A stretch of 64,000 nt of DNA from a virus. This document shows, piece after piece, positions 42,801-52,627 of the stretch (position 1 is the stretch's first letter; every line of letters begins with the position of its first letter). The notes beneath the pieces are model-generated. The model worked only from the letters and a program-made list of their open reading frames with translations. It was not told where the DNA came from and made no database searches. The stretch is from IMG/VR virus record IMGVR_UViG_3300029267_004179, positions 1 through 64,000 of that record. The stretch is one strand, 5' to 3'. The translations under genes were made by a program, and so were the position numbers.

Positions 42801-45800
42801 GGGAAGCATATGAACGTGGTGAGTATTATGAGCCCAGATATGCAAGGGGAAAGGAATCAGCCGAAGGTGGTCTTTGGATACTCCCGATAATTGACAGGGA
42901 GGGCAAGCCAGTAGAAGGAACATATGACTGGAGAAGGCCGGTTGCTGAAGCTTTGCCAGCACCACAGACAGGATTTTGGGAAGCGTGGGGAGAAGGGTTT
43001 GAGCCTGTTGGTGATTCAAAGCAAAGGGCTATGATTGATGAAATCAACGAAACAATAGGCAAGGTTCAATCTGAAATATGGGATACTGTTAATGAATGGT
43101 TGAAAAACTTTTCCGATGCTGTTCAAGAGTCATTCCGTGCAAGAATGGAGACGATAGTTGTTAAGCTGTTTGATGTAACAAGAGGCGAAACGCTTTTTGT
43201 TACCACTGAAGATTACACCTATTGGATGAAAGAAGTGAGTCAACATGCTCAAGAAAAGTTTTTTCTTGCTATCCTTAACCCATTACGATTCACAATAATA
43301 GATGTTTTTGAAGAACTGGAAGAAAAATTTGGCAAACAAATAATAGGTGGATTCAATGTTGAAACTATACTTCAGGATGGAGAAATAGTTGATACGATAA
43401 GGAACTTTACAACTCAAGCGTTCGGGGTAAGTGCCAATTCTGTAATGGGGCGGTATTTAAGGTTTCTTGAAGAGTCAATGCAAAAGGAAGAAATGACACC
43501 TGAAGAAGTGGATAAATTAATGCAGGTTCTTGCACAATTTAATGCAGCTTATACTAAAATGATGGAAGTTTATCAAGGGGTCATTGATCATACACAAAGT
43601 ATTATATCTGATAGAACAGAATATGAACAGGCTTTATATGATATTCAAGAGTACTACCAAGATGCCTATGACACCTTAAAGGAGCTTGGTGCAAGTGAAG
43701 AACTACTTCTTGGCATTCGTGAGCAGGAAAGACAGGCAAATGAAAAGATAGTAAATGAGTTTGCAAAGGGTAGAAAAGAAATTGAATCAGAAATGAATCA
43801 GTATATTGAAGCTATCACAAATCCACTTGAAGGACTTGCGCTCGAATTGGATACGGTAAACACTCAATTTGATGCTTGGATAAGTAGCCTAAAGGAGCTT
43901 GGTGCAAGTCAAGCGGAATTGGAACATGCCGAGGTGGAAAGGCATAGAGCCATTACTGCTGCAATAGAGAGTTATTATGGTAGTCTTTTAACGAGCTTGG
44001 TCAGTCCATTTCAAGAATTGGCAAAAAGTATTGAAGAACTTCAAGCTGAAATATCCGGCGCTTCTGAAGTAGATGTCCTTTCGAAAAAGTTAAATGAAAT
44101 GAGAAAGGAAATGGGGATTGCCGGTGCAGAAGATTTGTTTGATTTTGGATGGCTTGGTGAAAACTTGGTAAAGAAAATTGAAACAGGTATAAGTGAACCG
44201 GCAAAGGAAGCTGTTGCCGCCTTATTTGGTGAAGGAAATGATCCGGGTGGTAATATAATAAGACCTTGGGATAGACATCCAGAACTTGGACCTACACCGG
44301 GAGTTATCAGTCCTTCTGCTGAACCGGAAGTTGCCGAGAATCAAGGAAAACAAGCTGCTGAAGTACTCAAAGAATACATTACTTCATGGACGCTTGGACT
44401 CCTTGAAAAAGGATCGATGGTTACAGAAGAAGCAATGAATGAAGCAATAGCAATGTGGTACCGGAATAATAGAGAGTTGGCAGGAATAGAAGCAATAAAT
44501 GAAGAGATGATCACCGATCTTATTTCATCCTTAATGGGTAGTCTTGTCGAACCTTATGTTGAGGCTGCAAGGCAAGAAAAGTTTGGGCAGGTTTATAGTG
44601 AGGCTGTTGATTTTATAAAAAGGGAAATTCAAAGAGTATTTATAAGTGAAACCGGGGCTGGTGAAAAGACTTTCGCAGAGGCAGATGTAGAGCAAATAAA
44701 GAAACAGATATGGACAAAAATGACTCAGGCAATTCCTGATGTTGATGTTATCAGAAATATCTTCTCTTCCATTTGGGATAGGTTATGGGAAGAATATACA
44801 GGGGGATATGCCGGTGTTGCTGGCGGCGTCGGGATTGATAAGGGGTTTGAAGGTCAAATTGATAGTTCTGTTAAGGCGCTTGTTGAAGAAGGTGTATCTC
44901 AGGAAGATATAGTTGAATACTTAACTGTCCTGCGGGATTACTACAAGTCATTCTTTAAACAATTAAAGGATGATTGGGGAAAATGGGATAGTGTTAAAAC
45001 AAACGCAGAAGAGGCAATTAATTTGATATCTACTGCATTAGAGCCTCAACGGTCGGTTTTGCAGAAGATACCCCAACTTATGGGTGAAAGCATAGAAGAT
45101 ATTGATGACTATATAAACAATCTTAATGAATGGGTAACTGAAGCAAAGGCAGTTAAGACAAGTTTTGAAACATTTGCAAAAGGAGTACAGGAAGCAAAAT
45201 TTAATATTAAAAAGACAACCTACCTTGCCGGTAAGACAATTGAAGAGCAGGTAGGCGCTTATGATGACTATTTAAGTCTTGCATATAGTGAACTCCAAGG
45301 TGCTTATTATGGTGACCGTCCTGAAGAAGCCTTGGAGCTGATGAGCAGAATGCAAACACTTTTGATGGAAAGGTATAATCTTGAAAATCAATTAATTGAG
45401 GAGACCTACGGTAATATGAAAAACATAGAAGCCATAGTGACTTCAATAACAGACAAAATTCGGCAATTACGATATTCAGAATATAATTTACAGCTGCCGG
45501 TACAAAAGGCAGAGATTGCGACGGAAGATTATGCTACACTCCTTCAAGCTGCTCGAAGTGGAGATGCTGCGGATATTAATAAATATATTGGATTTATTGA
45601 TACCTATTTGCGACAATCCATGGATGCTTATAAATCGAACGAACAGTACCAAGAAATTTGGGAACAAGTAAACGATGATCTTGAAAGCCTTAATCTTACA
45701 ATGCAAGCCTATACTTCCGAAGATACCATTTATTTGCAGAAGCTTAATGAGGCTGCCGACTATACCAACAATTGGCTTGAAAAAATCCAAGAGCATGCTG

Positions 45801-46546
45801 AGGAAGAAGGAGAAGAGATGGGTCAAATTATAGGCGACCAGTCTGATACCCTTAAAAAACTACTCGGTAGATCGGGAGTTATAAACAGAAGTCTTGAAAC
45901 GATAAACAATTCGATAAGTAATGTAGCATTGGCAATCAATAATCTTGAAGACCATTTGGCTTCAGCTATAGAAGGGATGGAAGGCGGCGGCGGTCTTGGC
46001 GGGTATACAGGTGGTTTATCCGAGTCTGACAGATCGATTTTGAACGAACTTGCTACTCGATACTTTGATCCTGGTACGGGAGCCGAAGCGTTTACTGAAA
46101 GCATAAGTGAATTGGCGGTTCTTTATCAGCAATTGATGGCGGGTGGTGCAGATGCTTGGAGTGCTGCTGCATCTACATTTGGTTTGACAACCGAAAGATA
46201 CCGGGCTGATTTTGAACTACTCAAAAGTATTCTTCATTTTCAGGGCGGCGGTATGGCTAAAGGCCCGGATGAAGGGTATCCAGCTATATTGCATGGCATT
46301 GAGGCAGTTATCCCTATGAATGGTGCAAATATTCCTGTCCAAATAGTTGGTGGTGGAAAGGATGCCACTTTGTTGGATGAGGTCAAAAAATCAAATCTTC
46401 TTCTTTCGGCATTGCTTAACAAGGATAGCAAGGTTGATGTTCATATAGGAAATGAGAAATTTAAAGGAACTATCCGGAAAGAAGCGAATCAGCTTATGGT
46501 TGAGGTCCATGACCGTGGCGCTTATGGCAAAATGGTTGTGCCTTAA
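39899..46546 (+). CDS. Tail tape measure protein
   Basis: A 2215-residue protein. N-terminal alpha helices, then a TP901-type core (about 115-330: MTGAGxx-like MAIVRGVTGATIEEFDEL, RFLAMAGFTVQEAITALPS, GIQGSMAGTQLNQAMLR), a hydrophobic stretch near 460-495 (ILTFGMMGLFLFGVQGGAVVG), and long coiled coils to about 2080. It closes with the motif GYPAILHGIEAVIPM typical of tape measure ends. By the lambda relation of about 0.15 nm per residue the tail would be some 330 nm. Confidence 0.93.
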   Translation: MFAGYKIEVDTKTANIATAKLRNNLKGVGGQAKISEKEMRRLESRMKKGLGAGKAAKDMESLARATKMTRLEVARFQAKVGNYSGALATLSGGAKKAYNSLFSLKTMFASMGAAMATGAIITAGKNFEQTMAIVRGVTGATIEEFDELSAAARRMGEQTEWSATQAGDSLRFLAMAGFTVQEAITALPSTLNLATAGNLELGRAADIASNAMTALGLSAEDLSRVNDVFVATATRSNSTVEMLAESFKYVAPTAKALGYEVEELNAYLGKLHDAGIQGSMAGTQLNQAMLRTHKVFKKLGIDGEGKSLLDALEAMKEAQWGVNEVMGVFAGRGGRAILTLMDMTDGINSLTEANKNSAGEAKRLADIMRDTVHGSFKRVASVIESVMLDIFEEYKGSLKELLQDTAEWIEQNKTGLVGFVTALGEGAKTATDSLAAIGGSLDAIRKSSGFIGDSFSDHPEILTFGMMGLFLFGVQGGAVVGTLAMVVNYLNDASKMAGMIAGGAVDFSTFMDSNNKDMKELIVAFERGGNAGVEFVEKQRRIKELQIYYADLRTELKKTTDMQDSWRGSFVSSFYTKGDDPYSKELEKTKTKIIEVKAELGLLQAQSENYIDVWQHKAQDISAPLRKQTTETLLASKAMKAYNDSIYAMRGKQEVVPADNSKSLAKMEKYIEEVKTLNMSAREADLYDQQKWYEERLTHFEKYGGDIEALNKANNKTISEINKKYRKDAINADKKAYDKRLKAMEDYKKGIQSYADDWADINKELAVGFAISPEANEERTDFMEVQNEWDSITVDIENAAKEAREIWRDASEDISEDLSDAFGSFIDGTYDSWDDLVDHMMSTFQGAATEIANKQIKMLFTDPGGEEIKMTEMEKYAAGGGAIASAFQAYQSAKQGQAGAAIAQGVGAALMAYAAASGSAYVMMAAAVVSALGGLFGSPSGGGGMRQWQVRYDPYRRMTDEELAIAKREAYERGEYYEPRYARGKESAEGGLWILPIIDREGKPVEGTYDWRRPVAEALPAPQTGFWEAWGEGFEPVGDSKQRAMIDEINETIGKVQSEIWDTVNEWLKNFSDAVQESFRARMETIVVKLFDVTRGETLFVTTEDYTYWMKEVSQHAQEKFFLAILNPLRFTIIDVFEELEEKFGKQIIGGFNVETILQDGEIVDTIRNFTTQAFGVSANSVMGRYLRFLEESMQKEEMTPEEVDKLMQVLAQFNAAYTKMMEVYQGVIDHTQSIISDRTEYEQALYDIQEYYQDAYDTLKELGASEELLLGIREQERQANEKIVNEFAKGRKEIESEMNQYIEAITNPLEGLALELDTVNTQFDAWISSLKELGASQAELEHAEVERHRAITAAIESYYGSLLTSLVSPFQELAKSIEELQAEISGASEVDVLSKKLNEMRKEMGIAGAEDLFDFGWLGENLVKKIETGISEPAKEAVAALFGEGNDPGGNIIRPWDRHPELGPTPGVISPSAEPEVAENQGKQAAEVLKEYITSWTLGLLEKGSMVTEEAMNEAIAMWYRNNRELAGIEAINEEMITDLISSLMGSLVEPYVEAARQEKFGQVYSEAVDFIKREIQRVFISETGAGEKTFAEADVEQIKKQIWTKMTQAIPDVDVIRNIFSSIWDRLWEEYTGGYAGVAGGVGIDKGFEGQIDSSVKALVEEGVSQEDIVEYLTVLRDYYKSFFKQLKDDWGKWDSVKTNAEEAINLISTALEPQRSVLQKIPQLMGESIEDIDDYINNLNEWVTEAKAVKTSFETFAKGVQEAKFNIKKTTYLAGKTIEEQVGAYDDYLSLAYSELQGAYYGDRPEEALELMSRMQTLLMERYNLENQLIEETYGNMKNIEAIVTSITDKIRQLRYSEYNLQLPVQKAEIATEDYATLLQAARSGDAADINKYIGFIDTYLRQSMDAYKSNEQYQEIWEQVNDDLESLNLTMQAYTSEDTIYLQKLNEAADYTNNWLEKIQEHAEEEGEEMGQIIGDQSDTLKKLLGRSGVINRSLETINNSISNVALAINNLEDHLASAIEGMEGGGGLGGYTGGLSESDRSILNELATRYFDPGTGAEAFTESISELAVLYQQLMAGGADAWSAAASTFGLTTERYRADFELLKSILHFQGGGMAKGPDEGYPAILHGIEAVIPMNGANIPVQIVGGGKDATLLDEVKKSNLLLSALLNKDSKVDVHIGNEKFKGTIRKEANQLMVEVHDRGAYGKMVVP

Positions 46547-46565
46547 TCTTAAAATTAACCGTGTT

Positions 46566-46640
46566 AATTTAGCTTATATTAAACGATCTGATAAAAACTA
46601 ATATAAGGGTATAGGGTAAAAATTTTATAGGGGTTAAAAA
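46566..46640 (+). promoter_or_regulatory. Recurrent intergenic element, copy C
   Basis: Contains ATTTAGCTTATATTAAACGA (cf. copy F), then AAAAACTAATATAAGGG, TATAGGGTAAAAATTTTATA and GGGGTTAAAAAGG. Ends five bases before the ATG of the distal tail gene. Confidence 0.8.
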
Positions 46641-46644
46641 GGAA

Positions 46645-47916
46645 ATGCTTTTAATTGAAGTCACCATAAACGGAACAGTAAATTATCTTTCGATGGAAGG
46701 TATTGAATTGACGAGATGGTGGGATAACAAAGTGATTTCATTTACTGCTCCTAATTACACCATTAAGGATACTTATGGTGGTTATGTAGATGTTGAATTC
46801 GGAAACATAGAATTTTCACCCGATCTTTTTCTTTCTCCTAATTGGCCTCCTCCTGCTGAATGCCCTATAGTTGTGAAATATACAGATACCGACGAAGCAA
46901 GTGCAGAGGTTCTTTTTGATGGTACCTGCTATATCAGGAAAATAAACAGGGAATCAATAGTATATGACATCTTCGATGAAGCGTTTGATATAAATCTTTT
47001 GGATACTGCTGTTGATTACAATGGGGATACCGTACCGTTACCAAGAGCTTTTGGGACTGTTACTTTTGTCAATCCGGTAAGACTACCGGATGCCGGTGGT
47101 TTCCCGATATGGCATAAAGGGAATATTCAAGGAGTACTTGGAACTAATTATTTCTGTTATGATGACGGAATAGATGTTTCAGTTAATTTCACCGATCTTG
47201 GCACTACCCTACAACAAAACGTAGGGCTTGCCGGGGAACTTACATTATCAGGAGTTGGCCTTGAAACGACTCTTGACCAAGTTATGAGTTGGGGAGCTAT
47301 AACTAAACTTGGTCTTGCCTATGATAATTCCGTTGGCAGGGTAGTGAGTCCACCAATTAATTATTGGGCGGCAGGGCAGGATAAAATAATATCTTTTTTA
47401 TCAGATATATGCTTGTTTTTCACTCATCTTAATTATATCAGGAATAACACTCTTTATCTTGTAGATATGTTTCAAGATAATGGAACAAGAACTATTACTG
47501 AGTTTGAGTTCTTTCCTGCCGAGTATGATTATGAAGTCCCGATAAGGATAATAAAATCCGCATGGGAGAATCGCTTTTCTGTTTCTGAAACGATAGGGCA
47601 ATATGTTAAGCATGTTCCTGATAAAACAGAAAGGACAACTGCTTTTCCGTATGGCAATTTAATGGAAGTAACACCATTCGATGATATCAAGTCAAATATA
47701 GAAGCTGCACTTGACAATATATTACTTGTTCATCCAAAACCACGAGCAAGAGTTTCATTGCCTCTTTTGGGTAGTTTGCCTGTTCCCGGTGAAGCGATAA
47801 CTCTTGAAGATACTTCACTTGCTGAAGATACAGATGTAGTTATAAGGTGCAGAAAAATTACTTACGATTTTAATAATGATGAAGTTGTAGTAGAAGGTGA
47901 AGGGACACTGACATAA
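46645..47916 (+). CDS. Distal tail/baseplate protein
   Basis: A 423-residue beta-rich protein directly downstream of the tape measure, where siphoviruses place distal tail and hub proteins. Features: VNYLSMEGIELTRWWDNKV start, long alternating strands, and a C-terminal section (RKITYDFNNDEVVVEGEGTL) of hub-like style. No family is named with certainty. Shares TAATG with the next gene. Confidence 0.7.
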   Translation: MLLIEVTINGTVNYLSMEGIELTRWWDNKVISFTAPNYTIKDTYGGYVDVEFGNIEFSPDLFLSPNWPPPAECPIVVKYTDTDEASAEVLFDGTCYIRKINRESIVYDIFDEAFDINLLDTAVDYNGDTVPLPRAFGTVTFVNPVRLPDAGGFPIWHKGNIQGVLGTNYFCYDDGIDVSVNFTDLGTTLQQNVGLAGELTLSGVGLETTLDQVMSWGAITKLGLAYDNSVGRVVSPPINYWAAGQDKIISFLSDICLFFTHLNYIRNNTLYLVDMFQDNGTRTITEFEFFPAEYDYEVPIRIIKSAWENRFSVSETIGQYVKHVPDKTERTTAFPYGNLMEVTPFDDIKSNIEAALDNILLVHPKPRARVSLPLLGSLPVPGEAITLEDTSLAEDTDVVIRCRKITYDFNNDEVVVEGEGTLT

Positions 47917-48887
47917 TGAAAGTAATTTATCCTGATAAAGTAACCGGCTTGACTCCATCATCTACCCCACTAACAGGGACAATAACCTTGACAAATGGTG
48001 GTAATGCGCTTCTTGGTGTCGGCACTTCTTTTACTACCGAGTTAACAAGTCAACAAGGGGATCAAATATATTTAGATGCTGATGGAGTGATAGTTGAGGT
48101 TGATGTGGTTGCAACTGATCTTTTAGCTTCATTAACTGCTAATTACACTGGCGCTGGCGGTTCTGGGCCGGGAAGTATATATGAAGAAAAAGCGCTTTTC
48201 CCAAAGGAAAATGTTTCTGATGATCATCCAAAGAAACCGTGGAAATCCGTATCAGATGATGCGACAATGCATGTGGCTGTTTCTGGCGGTAGTAATGCAA
48301 TAGCAATCTTTGCAACAAATGCTGAAACAATAACAGTTACAGTTATGAATGATATTGAAACGATTACTTTATGGGGGCCAGAAATATATGACTTACAGGG
48401 GATAGATACTTATTATGAACTAATCACAGATACCGGTGAAAGATGGTATGTGCTTTGGGTAGATTATCCTTATCAAGCAAATCCTGTTAGTATAGTAGTT
48501 GATTTTGAATCACCGTCTGCAACAAGGGTAGGAATAATCAGAGCCGGTGCTACATATACTTTCCCAGACCCCAGATGGGGTTTGAGTGAAGGACTTGTTG
48601 ACTACTCGATAATTAAGGAATTAAGCAATGGTGCTACCTATATTCGCAAAAGAGATATAGTGAGAAAGTTTGATGGCGATATTACTATGGTAAGGGACCG
48701 TGATTTTTATAAGTTTATGCACAAGGTAATTAAGACAAAAGGACCGGGACCGCTTGCCTGGAAGGTATCAACTAATTTATCAAATTTCGATTGGGCTGTA
48801 TTTGCAAGACCGCAAAACATGCCGAGGGGAAGTCACACTTTCCCCGCTTGGAGTCGTGTCAATTTTCAATTACTTGAAGTTGTGTAG
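47916..48887 (+). CDS. Distal tail protein
   Basis: A 323-residue protein. Residues 20-75 form a small beta domain with the common pattern GTITLTNGGNALLGVGTSFT followed by a Q(Q)GDxI turn, often seen in phage tip proteins. The rest resembles tail-tip subunits (IDTYYELITDTGERWYVL, RAGATYTFPDPRWGLSEG). Translationally coupled to the preceding gene. Confidence 0.7.
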   Translation: MKVIYPDKVTGLTPSSTPLTGTITLTNGGNALLGVGTSFTTELTSQQGDQIYLDADGVIVEVDVVATDLLASLTANYTGAGGSGPGSIYEEKALFPKENVSDDHPKKPWKSVSDDATMHVAVSGGSNAIAIFATNAETITVTVMNDIETITLWGPEIYDLQGIDTYYELITDTGERWYVLWVDYPYQANPVSIVVDFESPSATRVGIIRAGATYTFPDPRWGLSEGLVDYSIIKELSNGATYIRKRDIVRKFDGDITMVRDRDFYKFMHKVIKTKGPGPLAWKVSTNLSNFDWAVFARPQNMPRGSHTFPAWSRVNFQLLEVV

Positions 48888-48896
48888 GAGAATAAA

Positions 48897-49277
48897 ATGG
48901 GATCATATACTTGGAATGTCTTTCCGTTATCAGGGACTGCTAATTTTGAAGGAACTGCAAGGACTGCACTTGAGCAATGGAGAACCAATGCCAGTCTTAT
49001 GGATAATGAGATAACTACAGCAAGGAGTACTTATCCGTCATTAAACGCAAGACTTGATGATATCCTTGGTAGTATCCCTCCTGGTACTATTACCTATGGG
49101 CAGTTGGACATCTTGAATGCTCCTACCGATACCTATCAACTTACCTATAATTTAGCAAGTGATAAGATGGAATGGGTAGTTCCTGGAGCTGCCGCTGATC
49201 CTGGCGATGTGCGTTTTGAAGCTGCTGATCCGAAACAATATCTTAATGAAAAATTAAGACAAAGATTTTTATTATAG
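48897..49277 (+). CDS. Small tail-tip or fibre-attachment protein
   Basis: A 126-residue protein after AGGAGAAT. Start SYTWNVFPLSGTANFEGTAR, Ala/Ser-rich helix, then DILNAPTDTYQLTYNLASDK, the linker style of fibre base proteins. It ends in a basic tail (KQYLNEKLRQRFLL). Confidence 0.65.
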   Translation: MGSYTWNVFPLSGTANFEGTARTALEQWRTNASLMDNEITTARSTYPSLNARLDDILGSIPPGTITYGQLDILNAPTDTYQLTYNLASDKMEWVVPGAAADPGDVRFEAADPKQYLNEKLRQRFLL

Positions 49278-49286
49278 GAGGATAGT

Positions 49287-50021
49287 ATGCCTTTTGCTTA
49301 TAATCGACTTGTTGAATGCAAAGCTATCGCAAATAGTGTTCAGACACAGTTTGCGAATCCGGCAGGAAAAACAACCTATATCAGAAGCATATCTATCCAC
49401 AATGCTGCTGCTGTTACTATTCCATTCGGATTGTATAATGTTCCTGATGTGGCCGGTGCAGTAGGTGTTGCTGGTGCTACAAATTGTTTCTATCTCAACA
49501 CAATAGGACTACAACCGGGTGAGATATTAACTTTTGAATTTACTCCTCCAGGCATTATATTGGAGGATTTGAATGATACTATTCAAACCTACGCTTCTGA
49601 CTTGACGGGTGCTTTGTCCTTTCAGATGTTCGGTGCTATTGAAACTACTATAGCACCGACTTTTAACTATAAGCGAATTATAGAGATGCAAGCCTTACCA
49701 CTTGTAACAACTACGATCTTTGCCAATCCCGCAGCAACAACCACTTATATAAAACTTCTGATTCTTTGCAACCTTGACCCATCATCGAATTATGTGAGGG
49801 TTTGGAATGTTCCTGATGCTGCTGGTGCTGTTGGGGTAGTAAGTGATGGAACGCAGATTTTTGGTGATTCTGTTTTGGGGATGGCGGCAGAAGAAACAGT
49901 GATAATGGAGTTCCTTGATGGCGGCTTGATGTTAGAGGATTTAAATGATACAATACAGGCAATTTCAGTTGCACCTACTACATGGAGTCCCACCATACAA
50001 GCATTTGGAGCGCAAGAATAA
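49287..50021 (+). CDS. Tandem-duplicated beta virion protein
   Basis: A 244-residue protein made of two copies of about 118 residues: both have FANPA, TTYI, a NVPDxAGAVGV strand, a glycine turn, and end LEDLNDTIQ. Identity between halves is moderate. A beta-sandwich tail-tip or fibre attachment protein is likely. Confidence 0.75.
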   Translation: MPFAYNRLVECKAIANSVQTQFANPAGKTTYIRSISIHNAAAVTIPFGLYNVPDVAGAVGVAGATNCFYLNTIGLQPGEILTFEFTPPGIILEDLNDTIQTYASDLTGALSFQMFGAIETTIAPTFNYKRIIEMQALPLVTTTIFANPAATTTYIKLLILCNLDPSSNYVRVWNVPDAAGAVGVVSDGTQIFGDSVLGMAAEETVIMEFLDGGLMLEDLNDTIQAISVAPTTWSPTIQAFGAQE

Positions 50022-50030
50022 GGAGAAGTC

Positions 50031-50684
50031 ATGAAACGGATTTACTTCAATGATAGTGATTTGGTTATCTATGCCCCAAATTGGGTGTCCGATCTTCGTA
50101 AAAAACCAAATAGTACAAAGAATACTCAGTTGGCAAGGATTCTTGATGGTAGTTTATCGGAAACGGCTGATACTGTTAAAGATCAAAATGATGAAGATGT
50201 TGAAATCATCGAAGTTGAACCGATAGAAGTTCTTAATCAAGGGGTAGACAATGCCGGGGTGCCGTGGCTTGAGACTGAGGATGATATCGAAGATAAGTTG
50301 GATGATTTTGACATATTTGTTTGTGTTCCTGCATATCTTCATATCACTTTTAATACTGATTTTGTAGTAAAAAACGATGGTACCGATACTGTTGAGTTTG
50401 ATATAGCTTTCAGGGAAGGAAGTGATCCTGCTTCAACCTTGATAGATACTGATGATGATTTTCAGGTGGTGATGACAGAGCTTGATTACGAGTCGGTTTA
50501 TGATATTTTCACATTAACCGGGATATCCGGTGGTGAGAAAAAGGGCATCGAATATACAACTACCGGAAATCCAAAAAGGATACATATATCAGAAACCGAC
50601 TTGAAAGAAATAGTTGTTGATGGAACAGAAATGAAAGTAATTTTGGTTGGAAATGAATCAATAACCGTTTACAGGGAGTTATAA
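50031..50684 (+). CDS. Acidic virion-associated protein
   Basis: A 217-residue protein after AAGGAGAAG. Two halves: an acidic helical N-terminus (DDEDVEIIEVEPIEVL-like, DNAGVPWLETEDDIEDKL) and a beta domain (VKNDGTDTVEFDIAFREG, KEIVVDGTEMKVILVGN). Its place among tail-tip genes suggests a structural role. No family recognised. Confidence 0.65.
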   Translation: MKRIYFNDSDLVIYAPNWVSDLRKKPNSTKNTQLARILDGSLSETADTVKDQNDEDVEIIEVEPIEVLNQGVDNAGVPWLETEDDIEDKLDDFDIFVCVPAYLHITFNTDFVVKNDGTDTVEFDIAFREGSDPASTLIDTDDDFQVVMTELDYESVYDIFTLTGISGGEKKGIEYTTTGNPKRIHISETDLKEIVVDGTEMKVILVGNESITVYREL

Positions 50685-50685
50685 A

Positions 50686-52308
50686 ATGGGAATTACAACG
50701 TCATATAAGCCCGAGCAAACAATGCTGAAAGAAATTCAGGATGGCAATCCTGCGGTCAGAACATGGGAAGCATTGAGGGATAATCTTCATGAAATAAGAA
50801 ATGACACAGGCACTTTGAATAGCACTGTAGTAGGCGATATCTATATTACTGGTGATACAGTCTTGTCTGAACCCTTGTTGTGTAATGACCTATATGTTTT
50901 AAATGAAGCAGAGCTTGACTGTGGCGGGTTTGAAGTTCTTGTTCTGGGAAACCTTGTTATAAGGTCGGCAGAACTCATCAACTGTTTGAAGCTTGAGGTT
51001 TATGGAACGATTGATATCAATCGGGCTGTTGGAGATACTTCTTTCACAAATCTACTTTACTGTGATGAAACGAACTGTCATGGTCAAGCGTGGTTTTACT
51101 ATACGGAATGGGATAGAGCGGCAGGTGTAATTATTGAGCCCGCACCTACCGACTATATAAAACCACAATTGTTTGAAAGTGCTTTTTCATGGATAACTGC
51201 TTCAAACAATTATGCTGCTGCTTTTAGGTTCGCAGAAATTCATGTTGCCGGTACTTTCGGTTTTGCTTCAATTGGTGCAAATGCCTTTGCTCAATATTGT
51301 TGTCATCCGACAAAACTTTTTGTTAAGGGCGATATGAATATGTTCACTTGTACCCAACTCTTCCTTGCTGGAAGAGATATAACTACCCCTACTTCATGGA
51401 ATGTTGTCGGATCATTCACCCATAATCTTGCTGCTTTTACTTTAAACTTGACAGGCGGCGCTGGCGGCGCTGGCGTAATCGCCACTCATGCCGGTGCTGG
51501 TGGGGAGTTTAATGGTCCACCAAACCAAACTGTAGGTGGTGCTACTGCTGGAACTTATAATGGTGGTGGTACGGGATATCGTGGAACCGGTGCTGGTGCT
51601 GCCGGTAGTCAAAAAGGTGGTGCAGGTGGTGCAGGTATTAATGGTCCCGGCGCTGGTGGGGGCGGTGGAGGCGGTGCTACTGACTTCAACTTTTATTATG
51701 GTAGTGGTGATCTTGGTTTAACATTCAACATGACATCACGTGGTGGTAATGGTGGAGCTGGTGGAGGTATAGGTGGTAATTCCGATGGTGGTGATGGCGG
51801 TGATGGTGGTGATGTAGCTGTTAGGTATACTGCCAATCAAATGACAATGCCTTTTACTGTTACTGGCGGGACCGGTGGTGCTGCTGGTGGCATTGGAGCT
51901 GCCGGTGCTAATGGTGCTGCCGGTAGCTCAAGTCATATTGTCGGAGCAGTTTTTGCCGGATATCGACCTGATATTCCAGTTCCTACTACTGCTGATGGTG
52001 CAACTACTGCTACTCTTTCATGGAATGTTCCTGCTGATGATGATGGTGACAATCTTGATTTCCAAGTAGAAGTAGAAGAAAAATATACTCCATTTGTTTT
52101 TGTGACAATTTATCAAGATGATAGTGATGCGAGTCCAGGTAAATTTTCTGGCGCTCCCCCTTATGCTCAAGGCGTAGGGAGTGTTACTTACACACCCGGT
52201 GGGTTAACTTCAGGGCAATTGTACCGTTGGAGAGTAAGGGCTTTCAAAGATACTTCCACTTCTACATATAGTATTTTTACACAATGGCGTGAATTTTATG
52301 CTACTTAG
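50686..52308 (+). CDS. Gly-rich fibre protein with FN3 domain
   Basis: A 540-residue protein. About 1-245 is a beta-helix-like attachment part. About 245-425 is very rich in Gly (tracts such as GAGGGGGGGA and GGDGGDGGD), the composition of polyglycine-II adhesin tips. The last 105 residues form a fibronectin-III domain (TATLSWNVPADDDGDN, GLTSGQLYRWRVRAF). Likely a receptor-binding protein whose Gly-rich region holds variable loops. Confidence 0.8.
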   Translation: MGITTSYKPEQTMLKEIQDGNPAVRTWEALRDNLHEIRNDTGTLNSTVVGDIYITGDTVLSEPLLCNDLYVLNEAELDCGGFEVLVLGNLVIRSAELINCLKLEVYGTIDINRAVGDTSFTNLLYCDETNCHGQAWFYYTEWDRAAGVIIEPAPTDYIKPQLFESAFSWITASNNYAAAFRFAEIHVAGTFGFASIGANAFAQYCCHPTKLFVKGDMNMFTCTQLFLAGRDITTPTSWNVVGSFTHNLAAFTLNLTGGAGGAGVIATHAGAGGEFNGPPNQTVGGATAGTYNGGGTGYRGTGAGAAGSQKGGAGGAGINGPGAGGGGGGGATDFNFYYGSGDLGLTFNMTSRGGNGGAGGGIGGNSDGGDGGDGGDVAVRYTANQMTMPFTVTGGTGGAAGGIGAAGANGAAGSSSHIVGAVFAGYRPDIPVPTTADGATTATLSWNVPADDDGDNLDFQVEVEEKYTPFVFVTIYQDDSDASPGKFSGAPPYAQGVGSVTYTPGGLTSGQLYRWRVRAFKDTSTSTYSIFTQWREFYAT

Positions 52309-52316
52309 GAACTGAT

Positions 52317-52625
52317 ATGTTATTACCAAAAAAAACAGAAAAGAAGCCGAAAAAAGAAGGTAAAATAATAGATGAAATAAAAGGCATCCATGATCTTGAA
52401 TTTCAAGCTAAAATTGATGCAGAAATTCTTTTACAAGTAAAAGAAATACAAAAGGATGTCTTGAGATACAATAGAGCTATGGAAGTATATAATGGAATAA
52501 TAGCAGAGAAGGAGCGAATTGCAAAAATTACCTCAAAAAGAATTAAAGAAAGTATCAGCTCAAACCGAAAAGTATTTTCGAAAAGAAAGAAAACAAATAA
52601 ACAAAATATAAAGAATAGGAGGTAA
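52317..52625 (+). CDS. Small basic coiled-coil protein
   Basis: A 102-residue Lys/Glu-rich helix (EKKPKKEGKIIDEIKG, QAKIDAEILLQVKEIQKDVL). No membrane or zinc motif. Might be a tail accessory or assembly factor. Function unknown. Confidence 0.6.
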   Translation: MLLPKKTEKKPKKEGKIIDEIKGIHDLEFQAKIDAEILLQVKEIQKDVLRYNRAMEVYNGIIAEKERIAKITSKRIKESISSNRKVFSKRKKTNKQNIKNRR

Positions 52626-52627
52626 TC

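Noticed and set aside
42663-43019. 118-codon minus-strand frame within the tape measure
   Set aside because: His/Leu/Pro-rich shadow sequence opposite a clear coding frame.
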